DNA of 64,000 bases from Streptomyces sp. DHE7-1 (GCA_016432725.1 JACJDG010000003.1:4030001-4094000), one strand, 5' to 3'; positions 9,080-19,593 are shown, numbered from the stretch's first letter. Numbers and translations: made by a program. Notes: generated by a model from the letters alone, not told the origin.

Positions 9080-9686
9080 CGGCCGGCCGCGCAGTCGGCG
9101 AGCCGCGCGGCGAAGGCGCCGTGCGGGGCGAGGGCGGCGACGGCGCGGGCGTCGGCCGCGGTGTCGACGTCCCGCAGCCTGGGCAGGTCCCGCACCCGCA
9201 GCCCGGCGGCCACCAGCCGCTCCCGCTGGACGGCCCCGGTCCCGGGCGTCGACATGGGCACTCCGCGCAGCAGCGCGGGCTCGGGGCGGGCCAGGCCCAG
9301 CGCCCAGAAGCCGCCGTCCTCGGCCGGGCCGAACCAGGCGTCGCAGTCCGCGAAGTCCACGGTGAGCAGCGCGGGGGTGACCTGGGGGGTGTCCATGCCG
9401 ATCAGCAGGGCCGGTCCGGCGCAGCGGGCGAAGGCGTCGGCGAGACGGTCGTCGAGGCCGCCCGCGCACTGGGGACGACGTCGAAGCCGGGCGGGAGCCA
9501 GGGGCCGGGCCGGCCGTCCAGGACGAGGATCCTGCGGGTGGCGGGCGCCCCGGCCACGGCGCGCAGGGTGTCGGTCAGGGAGGCCTCGGCGAGGCCGGCG
9601 GCCTGGGCGGGGGTGAAGGGCGGGGTGAGGCGGGTCTTGACCCTGCCGGGGCGGGGTTCCTTGGCGATGACGAGGAGGGTGGTCAT
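9076..9686 (-). CDS. TIGR04282 / DUF2064 family glycosyltransferase-like protein (one apparent frameshift)
   Basis: N-terminus LLVIAKEPRPGRVKTRL is the hallmark of the DUF2064/TIGR04282 family, which has a nucleotidyltransferase-like (GT-A) fold. The second part contains a conserved GMDTPQ strand and an FGPAEDGGFWALGL block. One base is missing at 9471-9474 (GGGG). Restored length is 203 residues, normal for the family. The ATG lies 76 nt downstream of the GT2 gene on the same strand and the stop overlaps the methyltransferase start. The chemistry of this family is not established; gene neighbourhoods point to glycan or glycolipid assembly. Confidence 0.82.
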
Positions 9687-9762
9687 GCTCGGCTTCCTTG
9701 GCTGGTGACCGGAGTCGGGGCCGGGCCGGGACGTGTCGCCCGCGGCCACGCGGCGCCGGCGG

Positions 9763-10443
9763 CTAACGGGGCGGCTCCTTCAGGACCGCGCTCATGTCCC
9801 GCACGGCGTGCCAGGTGCCGCGCCAGGTTCCGGTGACCTTGGAGGTGCCGGTGCGGGGAAGGTAGGGGACGTCGTGCTCGGTGACCCGCCAGCCGGCGTC
9901 GGCGGCGCGGACCACCATCTCCAGCGGGTACCCGCTGCGCCGGTCGGTGAGGCCGAGGCCGAGCAGGGCCTCCCGGCGGGCGGCGCGCAGGGGGCCGAGG
10001 TCGTGCAGGCGCAGCCCCGTGCGGCGGCGCAGCAGCCGGGCCAGCGCCAGGTTGCCGGCCCGGGCGTGGACCGGCCAGGCGCCCCGGGTGCGCGGCCGGC
10101 GCCGGCCGAGCACCAGATCGGCGTGGCCGTCCTGGACCTCGCGGACGAACGGGATCAGGTGCGCGGGGTCGAGGGAGGCGTCGCAGTCGCAGAAGCACAC
10201 CACGTCGGCGGTGGCGGCCAGCAGCCCCGCGTGGCAGGCGGCGCCGAAGCCCCGCCGTTCCTCGGTGACGACGGTGGCGCCGAGGGCGCGGGCGAGACCG
10301 GCGGAGCCGTCGGTGGAGCCGTTGTCGACGACGAGGGCGCGCCAGCCGGGCGGAACGCGCTCCAGCACCCAGGGCAGGGCCCCGGCCTCGTTCAGACAGG
10401 GCAGGACGACGTCCACGCCGGTGGGGCACGGTGAGGTGGTCAC
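9763..10443 (-). CDS. glycosyltransferase family 2
   Basis: GT-A fold family 2 enzyme of about 226 residues: N-terminal VDVVLPCLNEAGAL, nucleotide-binding VVDNGSTDGS, and the metal-binding acidic motif CFCDCDASLD. It most resembles dolichol-phosphate-mannose-synthase-like or polyprenyl-phosphate sugar transferases but lacks C-terminal membrane helices. I choose GTG at 10443 rather than the one at 10452 because a TAGGGT box ends 7 nt before it, suggesting a leaderless start. It heads an operon with the TIGR04282 and methyltransferase genes and diverges from the response regulator gene. Confidence 0.85.
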   Translation of the reverse strand: MTTSPCPTGVDVVLPCLNEAGALPWVLERVPPGWRALVVDNGSTDGSAGLARALGATVVTEERRGFGAACHAGLLAATADVVCFCDCDASLDPAHLIPFVREVQDGHADLVLGRRRPRTRGAWPVHARAGNLALARLLRRRTGLRLHDLGPLRAARREALLGLGLTDRRSGYPLEMVVRAADAGWRVTEHDVPYLPRTGTSKVTGTWRGTWHAVRDMSAVLKEPPR

Positions 10444-10450
10444 GGCGTTC

Positions 10451-10456
10451 ACCCTA
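10451..10456 (-). promoter_or_regulatory. putative -10 box of GT2 operon promoter
   Basis: TAGGGT on the minus strand, 7 nt before GTG 10443. It would overlap the alternative GTG at 10452, which argues against that start. Confidence 0.35.
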
Positions 10457-10556
10457 CGAAGCCGAACCGTGACGAACCGGACATCCGCTCCTTACGAAAC
10501 CCGGACGTCGGCGCCGGGACCGGGTCGGGGCGGTGGCGCGGTGCCAGGGTGGAGAC

Positions 10557-11294
10557 ATGCAGCAGCCATACGCGTCACCGGACACCGGAGGGCGGCCGGA
10601 CGCCCGGGGCCGGATTCTCGTCGTGGACGACGACCCGACCGTCGCCGAGGTCGTCGCGGGTTACCTGGACCGCGCCGGGTTCGCCGTGGACCGGGCCGGT
10701 GACGGGCCGGCCGCCCTCGAACGGGCCGCCGAGCACCGGCCGGACCTGGTGGTGCTCGATCTGATGCTGCCCGGCATGGACGGCCTGGAGGTGTGCCGCC
10801 GGCTGCGCGAGCGGGGCTCGGTGCCGGTCGTCATGCTCACCGCGCGCGGCGACGAGGACGACCGCATCCTCGGCCTGGAGGTCGGCGCCGACGACTACGT
10901 CACCAAGCCGTTCAGCCCGCGCGAACTGGTGCTGCGGGTGGAGTCGGTGCTGCGCCGCGCCCGGCCCGCCGCACCGGGCGGCCGGCTCGCCGCGGCGGGT
11001 CTGACCGTGGACCCGCGGGCCCGCCGCGCCACCAAGGACGGCGGCGAGCTGCTGCTCACCCTGCGGGAGTTCGACCTGCTCGTCTTCTTCCTGCGGCACC
11101 CGGGCCGGGCCTTCGGCCGGGAGGAGCTGATGCGGGAGGTGTGGGGCTGGGACTTCGGCGACCTGTCGACCGTCACCGTCCACGTCCGCCGGCTGCGCGG
11201 GAAGGTCGAGGACGATCCGGCCCGGCCCCGCCTCATCCAGACCGTGTGGGGTGTCGGCTACCGCTTCGACGCCACGGGGAAGGAGACGGTCTGA
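10557..11294 (+). CDS. OmpR-family response regulator
   Basis: 245 residues. Receiver domain at about residues 18-130 with the acidic pair in VVDDDPTV, the phosphorylation Asp in VVLDLMLPGMDG, Thr in MLTARG and Lys in YVTKPF. C-terminal winged helix (about 150-240) with the OmpR-type segment LSTVTVHVRRLRGKVEDDP. ATG at 10557 has SD GGGTGGAG a few nt upstream and is preferred over GTG 10533. The sensor kinase gene starts 1 nt after its stop. It diverges from the GT2 operon, so it may control those envelope genes. Confidence 0.93.
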   Translation: MQQPYASPDTGGRPDARGRILVVDDDPTVAEVVAGYLDRAGFAVDRAGDGPAALERAAEHRPDLVVLDLMLPGMDGLEVCRRLRERGSVPVVMLTARGDEDDRILGLEVGADDYVTKPFSPRELVLRVESVLRRARPAAPGGRLAAAGLTVDPRARRATKDGGELLLTLREFDLLVFFLRHPGRAFGREELMREVWGWDFGDLSTVTVHVRRLRGKVEDDPARPRLIQTVWGVGYRFDATGKETV

Positions 11295-11295
11295 C

Positions 11296-12406
11296 GTGCG
11301 CGACAACCTCCTCATCGCCCTCTACGCCTTCCTCGGCGCCGCCGCCACCGGCCTCGCCGGCGCGGCCCTGCTGCGTCTGATCCGCCGGCGCTCCCTCACC
11401 GTCTCGCTCGCCGTGGTGGCGGCCGTCGGTGTGGTGGCCATGCTCGCCGGGACCATGGCCGTGGCCCAGGCGATGTTCCTGTCCGCCCACGACCTGCGGG
11501 TCGTCACCGCCGTCGTGGCCATGGCGGCGGTCGTCTCGCTGGCCACCGCGCTGCTGCTGGGCCGCTGGGTCGTCGCCCGCAGCCGGGAACTCACCGACGC
11601 CGCACGGAACTTCGGGGACGGCGGCGCCTTCGCGGCGCCCGCCGCCCCGGCCACCGCCGAACTGGACGCGCTGAGCCGGGAGCTGGCCGCGACGAGCGCC
11701 CGGCTGGCCGCCTCCCGGGACCGCGAACGGGCGCTGGAGACCTCCCGGCGCGAGCTGGTCGCCTGGATCTCGCACGACCTGCGCACCCCGCTCGCCGGGC
11801 TGCGCGCGATGTCGGAGGCGCTGGAGGACGGGGTGGCCACCGATCCGGACCGCTACCTCAAGCAGATCCGCACCGAGGTGGAACGCCTCAACGACATGGT
11901 CGGCGACCTCTTCGAGCTCTCCCGCATCCACGCCGGCACACTCCCCTCAGCCCGGTCCGCGTCTCCCTGTACGACCTGGTCGGCGACGCCCTCGCGGGCG
12001 TCGGCGCGCTCGCCCGCGAGCACGGCGTACGGCTGGTCGGGGACGGGGTGGAGCCGGTGCCGGTGGAGGTCGACGGCAAGGAGATGAGCCGGGTGCTGGC
12101 CAACCTCCTGGTGAACGCCATCCGCCGCACCCCCGCCGACGGCACGGTCGCCGTCGCCGCCGAGCGCGCGCCCGGCGGCGTGGTGCTGTCGGTGACCGAC
12201 GGCTGCGGCGGCATCCCCGAGGAGGACCTGCCCCGCGTCTTCGACACCGGCTGGCGCGGCACGGACGCCCGGACGCCCCGGCGGGCGCGGGCCTCGGCCT
12301 CGCGATCGTGCGGGGGATCGTGGAGGCGCACCGGGGCCACGCCTCGGTGCGCAACATCCCGGGCGGCTGCCGCTTCGAGGTGACCCTCCCGGCCGCCGAG
12401 GCGTAG
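11296..12406 (+). CDS. sensor histidine kinase, partner of the OmpR regulator (two apparent frameshifts)
   Basis: Two to three membrane helices in the first 100 residues, a HAMP-like linker, a HisKA domain with phosphoacceptor His in SHDLRTPLAGL, then a HATPase domain with the N box around LVNAIRRTP and G boxes DGCGGIP and GAGLGLAIV. Single bases are missing at 11943-11946 (CCCC) and 12276-12279 (CCCC). Restored length is 370 residues. GTG start, 1 nt after the response regulator stop. The pair senses an unknown envelope signal through a very short extracytoplasmic loop, so the signal may be membrane-derived. Confidence 0.85.
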
Positions 12407-12443
12407 GCGGGCACGCGGCGGGCGCCCCGGCCGGGCGCCGTGC

Positions 12444-13432
12444 TCACCGCACCCGCGCGAACTCCCGCATCCCCTCGGCGAAGCCGATCTCCGGCCGCCA
12501 GCCGAGTTCCGCGCGCAGGCGGGCGGAGTCCGCGGTGATGTGGCGGACGTCGCCCAGCCGGTACTCGCCGGTGACCACCGGCTCGGGGCCGCCGTGGGCG
12601 GCGGCCAGGGCGCGGGCCAGGTCGCCGACCGTGTGCGGCTCACCGCTGCCGGTGTTGTAGGCGGTGAGCGTCCCGGGGCGGCCCCGGCCTCCAGCGCGGT
12701 CACGTTGGCGGCGGCCACGTCGCGCACGTGGACGAAGTCCCGGCGCTGCCGCCCGTCCTCGAACACCCGCGGCGGCTCGCCGCGTTCGAGGGCCGAGCGG
12801 AAGAAGGAGGCGACCCCGGCGTAGGGCGTGTCGCGGGGCATCCGGGGGCCGTACACGTTGTGGTAGCGCAGCGAGACGGCCGTACCGCCGGTGCAGCGCG
12901 CCCAGGCCGCGGACAGGTGCTCCTGGGCGAGCTTGGTGGTGGCGTACACGTTGCGGGGGTCGGCCGGGGCGTCCTCGGCGACCAGTCCCGGGGCCAGCTC
13001 GGCGCCGCAGAGCGGGCAGTCCGGTTCGAAGCGGCCCGCCGCCAGTCCGGCCTCGGCGCGCGGGCCGGGACGTACGACGCCGTGCTCGGGGCACTCGTAG
13101 CGGCCCTCCCCGTAGACCACCATCGAGCCCGCCAGCACCAGCCGCCCCACGCCGGCCCCGGCCATCGCGGCGAGCAGGACGGCGGTGCCCAGGTCGTTCC
13201 TGGAGACGTACTCGGCCGCGTCCGCGACGCCGTCGCCGAGGCCCACCATGGCCGCCTGGTGGCAGACCGCGTCCACCCCGGCGAGCGCCCGGGCGACCGC
13301 CGCCGGGTCGCGCACGTCGGCTCCGGGATCGGCCCGGACGTCGTACACGACCGGCTCGTGCCCGCGCGCCCGCAGGGCGTCGACGACATGGGACCCGATG
13401 AACCCGGCACCGCCGGTGACCAGTACGCGCAT
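12444..13432 (-). CDS. NAD-dependent sugar epimerase/dehydratase (extended SDR; one apparent frameshift)
   Basis: Extended SDR of about 329 residues. The N-terminal TGGAGFIGSHVVD is the NAD-binding glycine motif; the catalytic Ser is in LAGSMVVYGEG and the Tyr/Lys pair in NVYATTKLAQEH. A Cys pair insertion (YECPEHG ... PDCPLCGAE, roughly 120-155) could bind zinc and is unusual for a plain UDP-glucose epimerase. One base is missing at 12672-12678. A TAGCGT box ends 6 nt before the ATG. Likely acts on a nucleotide sugar for envelope glycans, next to the glycosyltransferase operon. Confidence 0.85.
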
Positions 13433-13438
13433 ACGCCC

Positions 13439-13444
13439 ACGCTA
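13439..13444 (-). promoter_or_regulatory. putative -10 box, leaderless promoter of the epimerase
   Basis: TAGCGT on the minus strand, 6 nt before ATG 13432; no SD present. Confidence 0.4.
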
Positions 13445-13537
13445 GGCCCGGTCCCGGTGTCGGCCCCGTGCGCCGGACGGCGCGTCACGGGTCCGTAAGG
13501 ACCCCGTCACCGGCGGACGGGGCGGGACGCGCCCACC

Positions 13538-13560
13538 GTGCGGACGGTCTCCGTCCGCAC
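13538..13560 (-). terminator. hairpin downstream of the amidase gene
   Basis: GTGCGGACGG and its exact complement CCGTCCGCAC separated by TCT: a 10-bp stem with a 3-nt loop, 67 nt after the amidase stop. No T tract, as is common in streptomycetes. Confidence 0.5.
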
Positions 13561-13626
13561 GCCTGCACCGGGCTCGCGCACCGCGTGTTCGCCGGCCCCG
13601 GTGACCCGCCGGGGAGAGGGGCCGCG

Positions 13627-15563
13627 TCAGTGCGAAGGTCCGGCCGCCGCACCGGACTTCGGGGCCTTCGCGGACGGCGCCCGCACCAGGTCCACGTCCT
13701 GCTCCCGGACGTAGGCGAGCCGGTGCCCGAACTGGATCTCGTAGTAGCGCTCGCGGCCCTTCACCACCGGGCTGGGCGCGCTGCCGTAGGACTTGCCGGC
13801 CCAGGTGCCGAGGACGCTGGACCGGGTCACGTACCGCTGGCCCGCGCGGAGGTCGTACGGCAGCGGCGACTCCGGCTGTTCGTCCACGCCGTCCGGGTAG
13901 GCGTCCTCGTCCGGCAGCGCGCGCCCGTACACCGGGATCTCGCTCAGGCCCGCCTTCGGCGTCACCATCCGGCCGGCCGCGCCGACCGCCGTCGGGTGGT
14001 CCTTCGGGTTCTTGAACCAGGCCCTGTTGCCCTGGAACCAGATGGCCGTCCAGTCGCCGCTGCGCCCGGCGACCGCGAAGGTCTGGCCGGCCGAGACCCG
14101 CGAGCCGAGGTCGTTGACGTCCTCCGTGGAGTCGTCGCCGTCCGGGTGCCGGCCCATGTCCTGGATCAGCGGCGCGCCGTCGGACGGCTCGGTGTGCAGG
14201 CGGACCGCGCTGGAGCCGTGCGGCGCGCACGGGTCGCCCTTGCCCGTGCACCCGGTGAACCGGGGCTTGTGGGTGGCGTAGTCGGGCAGCACGGTCACCA
14301 TCGGGCTGTCCGGTCCGGCCGTCGCCTTCAGCGGGGCGCCGAGCAGGTCGAAGTAGTGCCGCCAGTCCCAGAACGGGCCGGGGTCGTCGTGCATGTCGGG
14401 GATGGAGTCGGCGGTCGGGGCGGGCACGTTGTCGTGGCCGAAGATGTGCTGCCGGTCCAGCGGGACGCCGTACTTCCTCGCCAGGTAGCGCACCAGGCGG
14501 GCCGACGTCCGGTACATCGTCTCGGAGAACCAGGCGTCCGGCTGGGTGAGGAAGCCCTCGTGCTCGATGCCGATCGAGCGGGCGTTGACGAACTGGCTGC
14601 CCGAGTGCCAGGCCTCGTCCTTGGTCTTGATGTGCTGGGTGACGTGCCCGTCGCGGGAGCTGATGGAGTAGTGCCAGGAGGCCTCCGTCGGGTCCTGCAC
14701 GGTCTTGAACATGTTCGGCAGGATCGCCTCGGTGTCGTGGATGACGATGTAGTCGATCTTCTGGTCCCGGGGCCGGTCGGCCAGGTCGTGGTTGCCGTAG
14801 CCGCCGTCGTCGTCGGTGGTGTCGTAGGACGCGCTCAGCCAGGAACAGGACAGCTCCGGCGGGCACTCGGGGTCCTGCGCCCGCTGCGGGCCCGAGTGGC
14901 CGGCGGGGTTCCAGCGCACCTCGGGGCGGGCGGCCAGGCTGACCTGCTGGCCCACGTCGGTGGTGCGGTGCGCGCCCTGCCGGATCACCTCGAAGACGTC
15001 GTGCGCGTACGTCGCCGCCTCCGCCTTGTCGCTGGAGCCGGAGAAGCGCGTCACCGCGTCCCACCAGTCCGCCGGGTTCCTGCTCAGCGGCTTGCCGAGC
15101 GCCTTCTGGGTCGCCGCCAGCAGGGCGGCGCCGCCGCGCACGTTGGCGGCGGCGTCCAGCCGCAGCCGGTCCGTCGCCTCTCCGGTCAGGCGGGCGGCCC
15201 GGCGCAGGTCCGCCGCCTGCTGTTCGGGGCGGCCGCGCGCGGGCCGGGCCGCGGGCCGGGGCGACGGGCCCGCCGCCCCGTGACGCCGGTGTCCACCAGG
15301 TGCATCGGCCCGTAGCCGCCGCCGGTGCTCGGGACGCCCGGGTGGGAGTCCCAGCGCGACTGCAGGTAGGACACACCCATGAGGACGCTCACCGGCACGT
15401 GGTAGTCCTGCGCGGCGGTCGCGAAGTCGTCCTGGAGCCGGCGGTCCTCCGTCTCGCCGTCGTCGGACGGCGGCCAGGCGAGCAGCGGCAGCAGGAGCGC
15501 CGCCGAGGCGGTGGCGCAGATCAGCCCGTTGCGTCCGCGTACGGCGCCGGGGACACGGGACAT
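13627..15563 (-). CDS. secreted N-acetylmuramoyl-L-alanine amidase (Amidase_2 type; one apparent frameshift)
   Basis: About 645 residues. A signal segment follows basic residues (ICATASAALLLPLLAW). Residues 60-200 form a helical region with GVSYLQSRWDSHPG, reminiscent of lytic-transglycosylase-like helpers. The Amidase_2 domain has zinc-ligand candidates His in IDYIVIHDTEA and in GIEHEGF, with HIFGHDNVPAP later. The C-terminal half holds SH3-like repeats. One base is missing in CCCC 15276-15279. I choose ATG at 15563 because GGAG lies 7 nt upstream; ATG at 15578 is possible. Acts in the cell wall on the lactam bond between muramic acid and the stem peptide. Confidence 0.87.
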
Positions 15564-15736
15564 CACACGACTCCACATACGCAAGGGCCTCCGACCGCGC
15601 TCGTACTGCCCAGGGGGAGCGGGTGCTCCACCGCCACCCCTTGTACGCTGCCGTGCCCACCGCGCCACGTCGCGCCAAGGGTCACCGGCGTGGACCAGTG
15701 ACCCCGCCCAGGCCACCCGGTCGGCGGCGTCACCGC

Positions 15737-17274
15737 TCAGTCCTCGACCGGGTCCACCCGCCAGTCGGGGTGCCCGGGCATCGGCGGGGTGTGCGGCCCG
15801 TACAGCCAGGGCGTCAGAAACGGCTTCAGATCCCGGCCGGCGACCCCGGAGGCGAGCGCGACGAAGTCCGCGGTGCCGGCGGCGCGGCCCCGGTACCGGG
15901 TCACCCAGGTGCGTTCGATCCGCTCGAAGGTCTCCTCGCCGACCTCCTCCCGCAGCGCGTAGAGCACCAGCGCGGAGCCGTCGTAGCGGATGTTCCGGAA
16001 GAGGGACGGTTCGGTGGGTTCGGCGGGGGCCCCGTCGTCGTGCCGCCACCGGTCGTGCTGTTCGTAGGCGTCCCGCATCGCGTCCTCCAGGGACACCCCG
16101 CCGTGCGAGTCGGAGTAGAGGCGTTCGTAGAAGCGGGCGTGACCCTCGCTCAGCCACAGGTCCGACCACCGCCGCAGGGCGACACTGTCGCCCGTCCACT
16201 GGTGCGTCAGCTCGTGCACCAGGTCGCGCTCGGCGTGCACCCGGTCGCCCAGCAGGCTGTCCCTCGGCACGACGGACAGCGACTGGGTCTCCAGCGCGAC
16301 CGGCAGGTCGGTGTCGGCGACCAGCACGCCGTAGCGGCGGAACGGGTAGGGGCCCAGGCGTTGTTCCAGCCAGGCCAGGTGTTCCGGGGTCAGGGACCGG
16401 TACTCCTCGGTGTCCGCGACGAGGTCCTCCGGCACCACGTCCCGCACCGGCAGTCCGCGGGGTCCGGTGCCGTCGGCGAACTCGAAGCCGCCGATCGCCA
16501 CCTGGACCAGCTGGGCCGCGATCGGCTCCTCGGAGTCGTACGTCCACCGGACGCGTCCGCCGGGCCGCGGCGCCCGCTCGACGAGCCGGCCGTTGGCCAC
16601 CGCCCGGCGGTCCGCCGGGGTGGTGATACGGAAGGTGAACGGCGCCCGCAGGCTGGGGTGGTCGTCGGCCGGGAAGATCATCTTTGCGCCGTCGGGCTGC
16701 GGGTACAGCACGGTGCCGTCGGGGGTCGGCACCCAGCCGTACTCGCCGATCGCGTCGCGGCGGTGGCGGCGCTGGGCGGGGTCGGCGGTGTAGGTGACCC
16801 GCACGGTGAAGGCGGCGCCGTCCGGGACCGGCCGCGCCGGGGTGACGACGAGCTCGTCCCCGTCGCGCTTCGCCCGCGCGGTCCGGCCGTCGACGGTGAC
16901 CCGGTGCAGCGTGTTGCCCGCGAAGTCGAGGTCGAAGCGGGACAGGGCCTGGGTGGCGGTGGCCGTGATGGTGGCGCCGGCCTCGAACGGCGTGCCCGGC
17001 GCCCGCCAGTCGAAGTCGAGGGCGTAACGGCGCACCGTGTAGCCGCCGTTGCCGTCGAGCGGCAGCAGCGGGTCGCCGATGCCGGGGGCGCCGGGGGAGG
17101 GGGCCGCACCGGAGGCGCCCGCGCCGGGGCGTGGCCGGCCGGGTGGGGCGCGGTGCGACCGCCCTGGCAGGAGAGCGCGCCGGCCAGGAGGGCGGTGCCG
17201 GCGAGGGCGAGGGCCGTCCGGCGGCCGCGCGGACGTGCGGGGCGGGCACGGCTGGAGGCCCTCGTGATTTTCAT
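15737..17274 (-). CDS. M1-family zinc metallopeptidase, probable lipoprotein (one apparent frameshift)
   Basis: About 512 residues. N-terminal signal with lipobox-like ALSC, so it is probably lipid-anchored. The zinc site is HELTHQW with the third ligand in LWLSEGHARFYERL, spaced as in M1 aminopeptidases. The usual GAMEN substrate motif is replaced by ALETQS, so specificity may differ from aminopeptidase N. One base is missing near 17115-17125 in a GC-rich segment; restoring it joins the lipoprotein leader to the catalytic part through a Gly/Ala/Pro linker. It lies downstream on the same strand of no other gene and probably digests peptides outside the cell. Confidence 0.85.
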
Positions 17275-17407
17275 GGCCGCACTATGTCAGTAAAGCGATG
17301 AATCGCCGCTTATTTTCCTATCAACACTTTCATTTCCGTGTGTCACTTCTTCACCCGGTTTACGGCATAGTGGCGGGCGTCCCGGCACCGGCCCCAGGAG
17401 GAAACGC

Positions 17408-18181
17408 ATGCTCGGCACCGACTTCCGCACCGGATCGCCCGTCTGGCTCGATCTCGGAAGCCCGGACACCGACGCGAGCGCCGCCTTCTACGGTGCCGTC
17501 TTCGGCTGGCAGTTCGCCTCCGCCGGTCCTGAGGCGGGCGGTTACGGGTTCTTCCTGAAGGACGGCAGGACCGTCGCCGCCCTCGGCCGGCTCACCGAAC
17601 CGGGCGCCGCCCCGGCCTGGACGACGTACTTCCACAGCGACGACATCCAGGCGACGGCCCGTGACGTGGTCGCGGGCGGCGGAACGGTGCGTGTCGAGCC
17701 GATGAGCGTGGGCGAGGGATCGATGGCCCAGTTCACCGATCCCCAGGGCGCCCGCTTCGCGGTGCTGCGGGCCCCGATGGGGCTGCAGCGGACCTCCGAG
17801 GACGACGCGCTGGTGTGGGTCGAACTGCACACCACCGAACCGGAGTCGGCGATCCGGTTCTACGCCGGGGTGTTCGGCTGGCGCTCGGCGCGGATGACGG
17901 CACCCGGCATGGCGTACCAGGTGCTCAGCATCGCCGACGGCGACCAGCAGGAGGGCGCCTTCGGCGGTGTGGCCCCGCTGCAGGGCGGCCAGGGGGACCC
18001 GCGCTGGGTTCCGTACTTCGCCGTGTCCGACCCGGAGGCCGTCGTCGCCGCCGGCCGGGACAACGGCGCGACCGTGCTCATGCCCGCGGTGGACGTCCCC
18101 GACGTCGGCACCATCGCCTGGCTGAGCGCCCCCGACCAGTCGGTGTTCGCCGTCCTGCGGCCGAACCCGCGCCAGGGCTGA
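17408..18181 (+). CDS. VOC family protein with two glyoxalase-like modules
   Basis: 257 residues with two tandem vicinal-oxygen-chelate modules (about 8-122 and 137-254). Each contains the AAFYGAVFGW / IRFYAGVFGW motif and an E or D near the strand end, as in glyoxalase/bleomycin-resistance folds. The canonical His metal ligands are mostly missing in the first module. ATG has a good SD (AGGAGGAAA) about 5 nt upstream. Homologues in actinomycetes are annotated as hydroxylases or resistance proteins; the real function is unknown. Confidence 0.85.
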   Translation: MLGTDFRTGSPVWLDLGSPDTDASAAFYGAVFGWQFASAGPEAGGYGFFLKDGRTVAALGRLTEPGAAPAWTTYFHSDDIQATARDVVAGGGTVRVEPMSVGEGSMAQFTDPQGARFAVLRAPMGLQRTSEDDALVWVELHTTEPESAIRFYAGVFGWRSARMTAPGMAYQVLSIADGDQQEGAFGGVAPLQGGQGDPRWVPYFAVSDPEAVVAAGRDNGATVLMPAVDVPDVGTIAWLSAPDQSVFAVLRPNPRQG

Positions 18182-18399
18182 GGCGTCCACCGCCGGGCGC
18201 ACCGGCCCTCGGCTGCCCGGGGTGTTCTGTTACGCCGTTCCGGTGCCCCTCCGGCCGCAGTTCGCCGCTCCGTCCCCGCGCCGCGCATTGAATGCACCGT
18301 GCCGCGTGAGGGGCATCCGCTCCGTGCCGTCCCTTCGCGCGTCCACGGACATGCCCGCGTACCCGGTGCCCCGCGGGCACCGGAGGAGAAGGGACTCGG

Positions 18400-19092
18400 A
18401 TGCGCGTACTGCGCCGTTACCTGTGGAGCGCGCTCGCCTCGACGCTCCTGCTGTTCGGGGTCACGCCGGCCCCCGCCCAGGCCGCCGGAGCCCACCTCCG
18501 CCACGACAGCCGCGCCTGCCCGGTCACCCACCGCACGGCGGGCCTGACCAAGGCGCCGCCCGCGGGGCTGGAGAACTACTACCGCGACGACTGGCGGCTG
18601 GGCCCCAGCCACCTCCCGGCCACCGGTCCGGTCGCGAGGATGCTCAAGGGCTGGAAACCGCAGGACAGCACGTCCGCCTACTGGTTCCTGGGCTGCTACT
18701 GGCAGACCGACCAGCAGAACGCGTCCGGCTGGTGGTACCCGGACAACAACGGGTTCGTGCTGCGCGACGGCCGCCCGGTGCAGCAGACGGAGACGCTCCG
18801 CAAGGGGCAGCTCGTCGACCTCTTCGGCAGCGGCCGCGGCAACTTCCTGGCACCGGCCGGCACGCCGTACGCCAAACGGGCCATCCCGCCGACCAACCTG
18901 GACGAGTACGACCCGGCCGCCCCGCCGTTCAACTACCACCTCTACCGCGTCCTTGAGGACTTCACGGTCCAGGCCGGTCCCATCAGGCCCTGGTTCGGCC
19001 AGCCGGGACTCGGGCGGCAGTACGTGACGGGCAAGACCGTCCCGGAGCTGATCACCGGTCAGAAGCTGAAGGAGATCACGCCGGCGGCGTAG
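18400..19092 (+). CDS. secreted TNT-domain protein, candidate NAD(P)+ glycohydrolase
   Basis: 230 residues: signal peptide (residues 1-28, ending PAQA-A), a linker, then a C-terminal TNT (DUF4237) domain. The family marks are FLAPAGTPYAKRAIPP and the terminal block PWFGQPGLGRQYV, where the Tyr-preceding Gln sits in the position I recall as catalytically important in the M. tuberculosis necrotising toxin. Known TNT proteins hydrolyse NAD+. Four cysteines may form disulfides. Strong SD (AGGAGAAGGG, 7 nt). No immunity-factor gene of the IFT type is adjacent. The NADase activity is inferred from family membership. Confidence 0.82.
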   Translation: MRVLRRYLWSALASTLLLFGVTPAPAQAAGAHLRHDSRACPVTHRTAGLTKAPPAGLENYYRDDWRLGPSHLPATGPVARMLKGWKPQDSTSAYWFLGCYWQTDQQNASGWWYPDNNGFVLRDGRPVQQTETLRKGQLVDLFGSGRGNFLAPAGTPYAKRAIPPTNLDEYDPAAPPFNYHLYRVLEDFTVQAGPIRPWFGQPGLGRQYVTGKTVPELITGQKLKEITPAA

Positions 19093-19113
19093 GTCCCGGC
19101 GGCGGGTCCGGGC

Positions 19114-19434
19114 TCATCCGCCGGGAGCGCGGAAGGCCACCTGCCGGCGGGCCGCCTCGTCGATCTCCTCGACGGTGAGCAGCGGGGTGGCCCGGGTGAG
19201 CAGGGCGCCGCTGGCCTTGACGGCGAGGCTGACGGCGGCCATGGACACCGCGTCGGGGAAGTCGACGACGATCACGACGTCGTCCGCCCCGAAGGCGAAG
19301 TACATGGCCTCCACGCCTCCGCCGAGGCCGGTGACGACCTGCTCGACGGCGGCGCGGCGGCCGCTCCCGCCCTCGTCGAGCAGTCCCTTCGTGCCCTCGG
19401 CGGTGTAGGTGGCCTGGATCAGGAACTTCGGCAT
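19114..19434 (-). CDS. GYD domain-containing protein
   Basis: 106 residues beginning PKFLIQATYTAEGTKGLL, the typical opening of the GYD family (small ferredoxin-like alpha/beta fold). The central AMYFAFGADDVVIVVDFPD strand pair is conserved. Function unknown; members are often near stress genes. Convergent with the TNT gene, 21 nt apart. The 159 bp between its start and the next gene's stop show no gene. Confidence 0.85.
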   Translation of the reverse strand: MPKFLIQATYTAEGTKGLLDEGGSGRRAAVEQVVTGLGGGVEAMYFAFGADDVVIVVDFPDAVSMAAVSLAVKASGALLTRATPLLTVEEIDEAARRQVAFRAPGG

Positions 19435-19593
19435 GGCGCTCCCTGCGCGTCGGTGAACCGGTTACGCACAAGGGGCTTCCCGTCGCGGCCCGGGCCGCCT
19501 TCCGCCGCGCCCCCGGAATCACCCGTTGGGCGGTCTCCCGGTGCCCGCGGCCGGCCACCGGCCACCATGACCGCGCGTCACCCGGCGCCCGGG

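Noticed and set aside
16410..17293. Plus-strand open frames opposite the M1 peptidase
   Set aside because: The minus strand carries clear metallopeptidase motifs; the plus frames are antisense shadows.
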